Shown here: positions 16,827 to 23,484 of the stretch, piece after piece
Layout of the letters: every line of letters begins with the position of its first letter
Position numbering within the stretch: position 1 is the stretch's first letter
From: Bacteroidales bacterium
GTDB lineage: Bacteria > Bacteroidota > Bacteroidia > Bacteroidales > UBA932
Length of the DNA stretch: 64,000 nt
Assembly (NCBI GenBank): GCA_017527415.1
Contig: JAFXQA010000002.1
Location: 1-64,000 of the forward strand
Reading direction: 5' to 3'
The notes under the pieces: model-generated
Told to the model about the DNA's origin: nothing
What the model saw: the letters and a program-made list of their open reading frames with translations, nothing else
The model's database searches: none
Position numbers and translations under genes: made by a program

Positions 16827-17771
16827 ATGAAAGCCTCTTCATCTTACGGACATCTGTCCCCCTCCCAGCGGGAACAATCCTGCGAATTGACCTTTTTGAA
16901 CGGCGGTCCTTTCTGGCACATCTGCACAGACGGGCAATCGATGGAGATTATCTGCGAAACGGAGGAAGATTACAAGTTTACCATGACGGTGATTGCGATT
17001 GCCGCTGCGCTCACAGGGGTGAGAATCCTTACATTTCAAGTCATGAGCAACCATATCCACGTGATCGTGGAGGCCCTTGAGACAATGTGCAAAGACTTCT
17101 TTGCCGAAGTTAAAAGAAGGTTGCGGCGCTATAGGAACAGCAATGGACGTTTCGCCAACTTCGATAATTTCGAGGCCTCTTATTTACCTATAGATAATTT
17201 ACGCAGTTTGCGGTTCGAGATTGTCTACACCAACCGGAACGGCTATCTGGTAAATCCGTCCTACACCCCGTTCTCTTATCCGTGGGGCGGCGGATACCTT
17301 TACTTCAATCCTCATGCATTCGCAACTGACGCCCGGCCTTTCGGGAATCTGACCCGGGACGAAAAACTGAAACTGTGCAGAAGTCGTATTCCGGAACTGC
17401 CGGACGGGTATATGGTTCAAAACAATATGATTCTTCCGCAGAGTTTTTGTGCGATTAAATACGGGGAAGCTCTGTTTCGCGATGCGCACCAGTATTATTC
17501 CATTGCGTCCAAAAACTACGAGGCCTATTCTGAGATTGCACAAAAGTTGGGGGACACTATTTTCCTTACGGACGACGAGATGCTTGCGGCCATATCCCTG
17601 CTGGCAAAAAAGAAGTACGGAGACGGCAGGGTTAAGTTTCTCCCCAACAACTCGAAAATCGAATTGGCGAAAACCATGCGAAGCGACTATAATGCCTCGG
17701 AAGGTCAGATTCAGAGGATGCTTCGGTTGGACAGGGGTGTTGTATCGGAACTATTCGGCAACCGTGCGTGA
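16827..17771 (+). CDS. REP-associated tyrosine transposase (RAYT), Y1/HUH family
   Basis: 314 residues. The HUH motif is H76-I-H78 in FQVMSNHIHVIVE; the likely catalytic tyrosine is Y134 in EIVYTNRNGYLV, and SYPWGGGYLYF aligns with the YPWSSY region downstream of the tyrosine in this family. A C-terminal part (about 270-314) contains a predicted helix-turn-helix (KIELAKTMRSDYNASEGQIQ). Y1 enzymes nick single-stranded DNA at hairpins; RAYTs are single-copy and associate with palindromic REP repeats. Here two palindromes lie upstream and three downstream, which supports this class rather than an IS200/IS605 element. No accessory TnpB is present. Confidence 0.88.
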   Translation: MKASSSYGHLSPSQREQSCELTFLNGGPFWHICTDGQSMEIICETEEDYKFTMTVIAIAAALTGVRILTFQVMSNHIHVIVEALETMCKDFFAEVKRRLRRYRNSNGRFANFDNFEASYLPIDNLRSLRFEIVYTNRNGYLVNPSYTPFSYPWGGGYLYFNPHAFATDARPFGNLTRDEKLKLCRSRIPELPDGYMVQNNMILPQSFCAIKYGEALFRDAHQYYSIASKNYEAYSEIAQKLGDTIFLTDDEMLAAISLLAKKKYGDGRVKFLPNNSKIELAKTMRSDYNASEGQIQRMLRLDRGVVSELFGNRA

Positions 17772-17784
17772 CAGCGCCCGCTCT

Positions 17785-17820
17785 GTTTGTTCCGAAAAAC
17801 GGCTGATTTTGGGAACAAAC
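17785..17820 (+). repeat. RAYT-associated palindrome R3
   Basis: GTTTGTTCCGAAAA and TTTTGGGAACAAAC with an 8-nt loop (ACGGCTGA); one mismatch in 14 bp. It begins 14 bases after the transposase stop codon and could also serve as the end of its transcript. Confidence 0.9.
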
Positions 17821-17835
17821 CGTTGTATTTACGAT

Positions 17836-17870
17836 GTTTGTTCCGGAAATCGGCTAAAAACGGGAACAAG
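17836..17870 (+). repeat. RAYT-associated palindrome R4 (degenerate)
   Basis: TTTGTTCCGG at the left and CGGGAACAAG at the right keep the outer stem, but the middle has diverged. The TTTG is exactly 51 bases after that of R3. Confidence 0.75.
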
Positions 17871-17887
17871 TTGGCGAATTCCCTGCA

Positions 17888-17921
17888 TTTGTTCCGAAAA
17901 ACGGCTGATTTTGGGAACAAA
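17888..17921 (+). repeat. RAYT-associated palindrome R5
   Basis: TTTGTTCCGAAAA and TTTTGGGAACAAA with the same ACGGCTGA loop as R3, so R3 and R5 are nearly identical. Its TTTG is exactly 51 bases after that of R4. Spacers between units are 15-17 nt and unrelated in sequence. Confidence 0.9.
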
Positions 17922-18008
17922 ACGACAGAGAAAGGGGATTCGGTGCAGCCGGGGGCGCGGAATTTGCATCTTTATGCAAGGAATCGCGATTCTGCGGTTT
18001 AAGTGAAT

Positions 18009-20573
18009 ATGAAATTGAGGATTCTGCGGGCCACAGTGGCCTTTGCAATACTATTATCGGGAACGGTAGCGGCAGCTCAGACCGGGGCGGCGGCACAAGC
18101 CAGATCCGCAGCTCAGACCGGGGTGTCGCGCACATCGGGCAAAGCGACCGTCAGCGGATATATTACTGATGCAAAAACCGGGGAGACGCTGATCTCCGCC
18201 GGTGTAGTGGCGCGCAAACCGGCAAAAAGCACGAGCCAGACAGGCGTGGGCCAGACAGGCGAAGGCCAAGGAAGCACGAGCCAGGCAAGCGCCGGCCAGG
18301 GCATAACCGGCGCGGTAACCAACCCATACGGCTTCTACACCCTCACGCTGCCGAAGGGCGCCCACGAACTCACCGCTTCCTACATGGGATACTCCGACCA
18401 GACCGTCACCATCGACCTGCAGAGGGATACCACCATCAACTTCATCCTGAGCCAGGACCTGCAGCTCAACAGCGCCACGGTGGTGGCCACCAAAGACGCG
18501 GGCATCCTGTCCACCAAGATGAGCGCCATCGAGGTGCCGGTGACTGTGATCCAGCAGACACCCACCCTCTTCGGCGAGGCGGACGTGCTCAAGACCATCC
18601 AGCTGATGCCCGGCGTGCAGGCGGGAACTGAAGGATTTTCAGGTATTTACGTGCGCGGAGGAGGGCCCGAGGAGAACCTCCTGCTGCTGGACGGAATCTC
18701 CCTCTACAACGCCGAGCACCTGATGGGCATCTTCTCCATCTTCCAGCCGGAGGCGGTGAAGAAGGTCACCCTCTACAAAGGCTCCTTCCCGGCGCGCTAC
18801 GGCGGCCGCATCTCTTCCATCATCGACATCCGCACCAACGACGGCAACATGAAGGAGTACCACGGCACGGTGAGCGTGGGCGCCATCAGCGACAAACTGC
18901 ACATCGAAGGCCCCATCATCAAGGACAAACTGGCCTTCAGCGTGAGCGGGCGCGGTATGCACACCGTCTTCTTCACCCCCATCCTGGTGGCCAAGGGCCT
19001 CAACGGCAACTACTTCTTCTACGACCTCAACGGCAAGCTCAGCTGGCGCATCTCCGACAAGGACCGCCTCTTCCTGAACGCCTACAACGGCCGGGATATC
19101 TTCTATTATAAGGATAAGGACTCCGGCAGCGGCACCATCAGCTACGGGGACGACACCACCGCCAGCCACAGCTATTCCGACAGCAACAACATCGACATCC
19201 GCTGGGGAAACACCCTGGCCGCCCTGCGCTGGAACCACATCTACAACAACCGACTCTTCTCGAACGCCACCGTCGCCTACACCCGCTACAAGATGCAGGT
19301 GGGGGTGGATATCGAGAACGTAGATATCGTGGACGGAAAGAAGAGCCGGGACGTGTTCAGCATACTCTATCACTCCGGAATGAGGGACCTGACCGCCAAA
19401 CTGGACTTCGACTACACCCCCTCGCCGCAGCACCTGATCAAGTTCGGCGCGGAGTACGTGAACCACACCTTCATCCCCGAGACCCTGGGGGGATACATCT
19501 TCGAGAGTGATGCCGCCGAGGTTGCCGTGGACACCACCTTCAAGGCATCCGCCAACGCCACCCTCCACGGGCACGAGATGTCGGTCTATGCGGAGGATGA
19601 CATCAGCATCGGCGAGCGTCTGACCCTGAATCCGGGCCTGCACGCGGCATTCTTCTACACCCTCGGCACGCCCTACTGGTCGATCGAGCCCCGTATGAGC
19701 GCAAAGTTCAATTTCACGGATGATATCGCCGCCAAGGCATCTTACTCGCGCATGGCGCAGTACGTGCATCTGCTCTCGCCCGCCAAGATCACCCTGCCTA
19801 TGGACCTCTGGGTGCCCATCACCGACAAGATCAAGCCCGTCACCTCAGACCAGGTCAGCATCGGGGCCTACTACAGCGGCCTTCCCGGATGGGAGTTCTC
19901 GCTGGAGGGCTATTACAAGCGGATGCACAACATCCTGGAATACAGCGACGGCACATCCTTCTTCGGCAATTCCGCCAACTGGCAGAAGAACGTGGAGATG
20001 GGAGAAGGCCTTGCACGCGGGGTGGAACTCTTCGTAGAGAAGAAGGACGGCCCGACCACCGGCTGGCTGGGATACACCCTCGCCTGGAGCGACCGCGTGT
20101 TCCCCGACGGCACCATCAACGGCGGAAAACCCTTCCCCTACCGCTACGACCGCAGGCACAACCTCTCGCTGGTGGTGAACCATCAGTTTGGCAAGAAACT
20201 CTCCCTCAGCGCCACCTGGACCTTTGCCAGCGGCGGCACGATGACAGTTCCCGAGCGCCAGACGCAGGTGGTGTATCCGGACGGAAGCGTGACCTCGGAG
20301 GATTATTCCCCTTCGCGAAACAACTACCGCCTGCCGCCGAGCCACCGTCTGAACCTGAGCCTCAACCATACCAAACAGAAACGGCACGGGCAGGCCGTCT
20401 GGAGTTTCGGGGTGTATAACGCCTACAACAACATGAACCCGAATTTCGTGTTCTCGGGCTATAGCACAGACTACGACGCATCATCCCCCGGGACCTACCG
20501 CAAGAAGCAGGAACTCACGAAGATCACCATCCTGCCCATCCTGCCGTCGATTTCCTACACTTATAAATTCTAG
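18009..20573 (+). CDS. TonB-dependent outer-membrane receptor
   Basis: About 854 residues. Signal peptide MKLRILRATVAFAILLSGTVAAAQ, a carboxypeptidase-like beta-sandwich (SGYITDAKTGETLISAGV to NPYGFYTLTLPKG), plug domain (VPVTVIQQTPTLFGEADVLK, GVQAGTEGFSGIYVRGGGPEENLLLLDG) and a 22-strand barrel ending SISYTYKF. It would import a ligand with TonB energy; its partner is the DUF4249 lipoprotein 4 bases downstream. The signal-peptide junction and the N-terminal domain contain Gln/Ser/Gly/Thr-rich repeats (residues about 23-40 and 73-100) absent from typical members. Start is ATG 18009, the internal ATG of a longer GTG frame. Confidence 0.93.
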   Translation: MKLRILRATVAFAILLSGTVAAAQTGAAAQARSAAQTGVSRTSGKATVSGYITDAKTGETLISAGVVARKPAKSTSQTGVGQTGEGQGSTSQASAGQGITGAVTNPYGFYTLTLPKGAHELTASYMGYSDQTVTIDLQRDTTINFILSQDLQLNSATVVATKDAGILSTKMSAIEVPVTVIQQTPTLFGEADVLKTIQLMPGVQAGTEGFSGIYVRGGGPEENLLLLDGISLYNAEHLMGIFSIFQPEAVKKVTLYKGSFPARYGGRISSIIDIRTNDGNMKEYHGTVSVGAISDKLHIEGPIIKDKLAFSVSGRGMHTVFFTPILVAKGLNGNYFFYDLNGKLSWRISDKDRLFLNAYNGRDIFYYKDKDSGSGTISYGDDTTASHSYSDSNNIDIRWGNTLAALRWNHIYNNRLFSNATVAYTRYKMQVGVDIENVDIVDGKKSRDVFSILYHSGMRDLTAKLDFDYTPSPQHLIKFGAEYVNHTFIPETLGGYIFESDAAEVAVDTTFKASANATLHGHEMSVYAEDDISIGERLTLNPGLHAAFFYTLGTPYWSIEPRMSAKFNFTDDIAAKASYSRMAQYVHLLSPAKITLPMDLWVPITDKIKPVTSDQVSIGAYYSGLPGWEFSLEGYYKRMHNILEYSDGTSFFGNSANWQKNVEMGEGLARGVELFVEKKDGPTTGWLGYTLAWSDRVFPDGTINGGKPFPYRYDRRHNLSLVVNHQFGKKLSLSATWTFASGGTMTVPERQTQVVYPDGSVTSEDYSPSRNNYRLPPSHRLNLSLNHTKQKRHGQAVWSFGVYNAYNNMNPNFVFSGYSTDYDASSPGTYRKKQELTKITILPILPSISYTYKF
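18070..18310 (+). repeat. Short direct repeats in the N-terminal part of the TonB-dependent receptor gene
   Basis: CGCAGCTCAGACCGGGG occurs as near-identical copies around 18072 and 18106 (the first preceded by GG rather than CG), and AGCACGAGCCAG-type units with CCAGACAGGCG recur between 18228 and 18300. They encode AAQTG, SQTGVGQTGEGQG and STSQASAGQG runs. These look like slippage or duplication tracts, not palindromic elements. Confidence 0.6.
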
Positions 20574-20577
20574 CGCG

Positions 20578-21612
20578 ATGAAGAAGATCCTGTATATGAT
20601 TATGGCTGCGGCGCTTCTGGCCGCCTGCGACAATCCGCTGGAATACAAGCCCGCCAGCAAAGCGGACGAACTGGTGCTGAACGCCCACCTTTCCGCGGAT
20701 GAGCAGTGGCACACCGTGTATGTGGCGGTGAGCCATACCGAATATGTAAGCATGGTCTCTTCCGGAGAACTGAGCTGCTATGTGAACGGCTCCCTTGTGG
20801 CAAAGACCAACACCCTGACAAGTCAGGAGGACTTTTATATGATGGGGCCGAACAAATACTTCACCTTCAAGGCCGACTTCAAGGCTGGTGACAAGGTGCG
20901 CATCGAGGTGGAGGCCGACGGCTTCAAGGCCAGCAACGAGCAGATAGTGCCGGACGCACCCACCGTAACCAAGGTGGACACCGTAACCGTGCGCCAGAGG
21001 GACGAGGGCGGATATGTGAACGTCTGCTACCGCTTCGACACGACCCTCAAGGACAGCGATCCGGAGGAGAGTTTCTTCCGGCTCACGCTGATAGACCACG
21101 GGGAGAATACCTTTTACAAGGATAATGTGGAAATCGGCCAGGACACGATGGACAAGCGCCGTGATTTCTGGGCCGATGACGACCCTGTGCTTAACGAGGG
21201 CCACTTTGTGGCGGATGAAATGCCTTTCGAAATAGGGTCGACGAACAAATACGGCATCATCACCGACAATATGTTCGCGAACGGGACCGCAACGCTTAAA
21301 CCCGTTATCAGCAAGAGTTCTTTCGGCCTGACGGGATATATGGAGGGCGCTGATTCGGTGAAGGTCGCCACCACGGCCGTAGTCAAGGTCTACGGCATCT
21401 CAAAAGCCTATTTCTACTATTTCAAGGCCCTGAATTCGATCAGCGACGGAGGGGGCGACCTTGCCTTGGAAGACGTTCAGATACCGGACAATATCGACGG
21501 CGGGATAGGGTTCATCGGCATAGCCAACCCCAGTTCCACCGGATTCTATCTCGGAGAAAGATCCTATCCTTTGATGTATTACGGCGACGACTATCCGCCT
21601 CTGCCGGAATAG
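20578..21612 (+). CDS. DUF4249 outer-membrane lipoprotein, partner of the TonB-dependent receptor
   Basis: 344 residues, lipoprotein signal MKKILYMIMAAALLAACDNPLEY (Cys 17). The domain pattern, with LVLNAHLSADEQWHTVYVAVSHTE near the start, a Thr/Val-rich middle and the C-terminal NPSSTGFYLGERSYPLMYY, fits DUF4249 (PF14054), lipoproteins that regularly follow a TonB-dependent receptor and are thought to help capture its ligand at the surface. It starts 4 bases after the receptor stop, so the two are one operon. Confidence 0.88.
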   Translation: MKKILYMIMAAALLAACDNPLEYKPASKADELVLNAHLSADEQWHTVYVAVSHTEYVSMVSSGELSCYVNGSLVAKTNTLTSQEDFYMMGPNKYFTFKADFKAGDKVRIEVEADGFKASNEQIVPDAPTVTKVDTVTVRQRDEGGYVNVCYRFDTTLKDSDPEESFFRLTLIDHGENTFYKDNVEIGQDTMDKRRDFWADDDPVLNEGHFVADEMPFEIGSTNKYGIITDNMFANGTATLKPVISKSSFGLTGYMEGADSVKVATTAVVKVYGISKAYFYYFKALNSISDGGGDLALEDVQIPDNIDGGIGFIGIANPSSTGFYLGERSYPLMYYGDDYPPLPE

Positions 21613-21613
21613 G

Positions 21614-22561
21614 CTAAATAGCCTTCAACACCCGATCTACAGGCGCGTCCTTCAGCAGGATGCGCTTTTCTGCATCCAGCAGATACAGGGAGGGGATGGC
21701 GCGGATGCAGTAGAGCTGATCCTGACGGAGGATATGCGCGGCGTCATAGCCGTTCAGCCACTCTTTGGGGTAGATGGGCATATAGTCCCGCCAGGCCTTC
21801 AGGTCTTCGTCGATGTAGATGTTCAGAACCGCCAGCTTGCCGTCGGAAACCTGCTGGCATACGTATTCATTGCTTTTGAGGGCGTCGATAATCTCCTTGC
21901 AGTTCTGGCAGCCGGGGTTGCTGAAGAAAAGGATCGTACGCTCGGCGCGCACCGAATGCATGCGCACGCCGGTGCCGTTCCGGAGAGTAATCACAAAGTC
22001 CGGGGCGATGCTGCCACGGGGGTTCAGGGCGCACATCTGCGCCTCATAGCGAAAAGCTGTGCGCATATCCTCGCGGGTAAGGGGGGATGCCGCCATCCGC
22101 TGCACGAAGGGCAGGTACAGGTCCTCGTCCCGCATAGGGGAGTTCGGGTCGTAGAGGTAGCGCGCAACTATCTCTGTCATCGCAAGATACACGCGTGTGA
22201 CCGTATCCGCCTGCTGCTTTGAGGACAGCTGGTCGAAGAGATGGCCAATGCTTTTCTGCGCCTGCGGCAGAGGCAGCTCGTTGAGCACGGCGATATAGTT
22301 CGCCATCGCCTGCTCCACCTCAGCCTTGGGGACCCCGATCACGCGGGCAGAATCCGTCCTTCCGGCCCCGTCGAAAAAACCGTCCCAGTAATGGTCGGCA
22401 AGATATTCCAGACGCTCAGCAGGTTCGGTAAAGGCCGTCGGCACCGTAGTCTGGGGGAAGGCCCTGTCCTGCTGCGCCACCGGCGCCACCTTCTTCCGTC
22501 CCCCGCAGGAAACGGCCAGAAGCAGCGCGGTGCAGGATAATATGGTTATCAATCCTTTCAT
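21614..22561 (-). CDS. DUF5106/thioredoxin-fold lipoprotein
   Basis: 315 residues. Lipoprotein signal (MKGLITILSCTALLLAVSCGG). A helical N-terminal part (about 40-180) fits DUF5106, and the C-terminal part is thioredoxin-like: APDFVITLRNGTG, then ILFFSNPGCQNCKEIIDAL with a CxxC redox pair and AIPSLYLLDAEKRILLKDAP with the cis-Pro. Likely periplasmic thiol-disulfide exchange. The start overlaps the prmC stop by 4 bases (ATGA), so the pair is co-transcribed. Confidence 0.85.
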   Translation of the reverse strand: MKGLITILSCTALLLAVSCGGRKKVAPVAQQDRAFPQTTVPTAFTEPAERLEYLADHYWDGFFDGAGRTDSARVIGVPKAEVEQAMANYIAVLNELPLPQAQKSIGHLFDQLSSKQQADTVTRVYLAMTEIVARYLYDPNSPMRDEDLYLPFVQRMAASPLTREDMRTAFRYEAQMCALNPRGSIAPDFVITLRNGTGVRMHSVRAERTILFFSNPGCQNCKEIIDALKSNEYVCQQVSDGKLAVLNIYIDEDLKAWRDYMPIYPKEWLNGYDAAHILRQDQLYCIRAIPSLYLLDAEKRILLKDAPVDRVLKAI

Positions 22562-23427
22562 TTTCTGAAACTTACAAATCGAGGGCGGTCGAAGAAGTCG
22601 CGGATAATCTTGACGGAGGAGAAACCGGCATTTTTGAATACAGTGGCCGTTTCATCGGCAAGTTCCGTGTTGAGTTCCACCACAGCACAACCCCCGGGGG
22701 CCAACAGTTTGAGGGCGATGATTGCTATGGCCTTGTGGAATGCCAGGGGATCCGTGTCGGGAGCGAAGATGGCCATGTGCGGCTCCCAGCCGAGTACGTT
22801 CGGGCGCATCTCCACCTTTTCGGAGTTCATCACGTATGGAGGATTCGCGGTGATGATATCGAAGACGGGCTCTGCCGCCGCTTTGATGGTTCCTTCGATA
22901 TCCAGCAGGTCCGCCTTCACAAAGCGAGGGCGCACCACCTTTTTGGAAAGGCGCCGGAACTGCTCGGAAGCAAGTTCGAGGGCCTCTTCCGAAAGATCGG
23001 TCGCCGTCACTTTCGCACCCGGCAGGTCCATCGCAAGGGTCCAGGCAATGCATCCGGAGCCGGTGCAAAGATCCAGGATTTTGAGACCGTCCTTCTTCGG
23101 AGCCATCTCTTCCGCCTTTATACAGAGGAGCTCCGTTTCCACCCGGGGAATCAGCGCCCGGTGGTCCACCTTGAAAGTGCGGCCGCAGAACTCGGTGTAA
23201 CCCAGCACATACTGCAAAGGCTCAGCCTCCGAGAGCCTGCGGACATCGTCCAGAGCCTGCTCCAGCAAAGCCGCGGGAACTTCAGTCTTGGGCTCGGTGA
23301 TATGCTGATATGAAGGGAACCCAAGCACATCGGCACAGTAGAACATTATCATGCTCCGCGCCTCCTCTTTGGGGTACAGGCCCGACAGCGCAGCGATTCC
23401 GTCTTTTATAAAATCTTTCAGAAGCAT
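22558..23427 (-). CDS. prmC: Release-factor glutamine methyltransferase PrmC (HemK)
   Basis: Methylates the GGQ glutamine of peptide-chain release factors. 289 residues from MLLKDFIKDGI. The N-terminal helical domain leads to YVLGYTEFCGRTFKVDHRALIPRVETE (peptide-binding RxET), then SAM motif ILDLCTGSGCIAWTLA and the catalytic ITANPPYV. The ATG at 23427 is the only start giving the family N-terminus; the long upstream frame belongs to the opposite strand's gene. Confidence 0.95.
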   Translation of the reverse strand: MLLKDFIKDGIAALSGLYPKEEARSMIMFYCADVLGFPSYQHITEPKTEVPAALLEQALDDVRRLSEAEPLQYVLGYTEFCGRTFKVDHRALIPRVETELLCIKAEEMAPKKDGLKILDLCTGSGCIAWTLAMDLPGAKVTATDLSEEALELASEQFRRLSKKVVRPRFVKADLLDIEGTIKAAAEPVFDIITANPPYVMNSEKVEMRPNVLGWEPHMAIFAPDTDPLAFHKAIAIIALKLLAPGGCAVVELNTELADETATVFKNAGFSSVKIIRDFFDRPRFVSFRK

Positions 23428-23484
23428 TTGCAGGTGATAGAAAAATCGGTTAAATTTACTGAAAATAATCGAGAACCCCGCAAG

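Noticed and set aside
16827..17771. Calling the transposase an IS200/IS605 insertion sequence
   Set aside because: No TnpB, no matching element ends, and multiple REP-like palindromes on both sides fit a resident RAYT instead.
16642..17921. CRISPR array at the regularly spaced palindromes
   Set aside because: Units are palindromic and diverged, spacers are only 15-17 nt, the clusters flank a Y1 transposase gene and no cas gene is present.
17449..18006. Open frames across the repeat array (17449-18006, 17711-17920, 17787-18002, 16621-16842) as hypothetical proteins
   Set aside because: They consist of translated palindromic repeats or shadow the transposase; their periodic peptides reflect the 51-nt DNA period.
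18639..19769. Long minus-strand frame inside the TonB-dependent receptor
   Set aside because: Low-complexity Val/Gly/Asp composition and full coverage by the receptor gene show it is a shadow frame.
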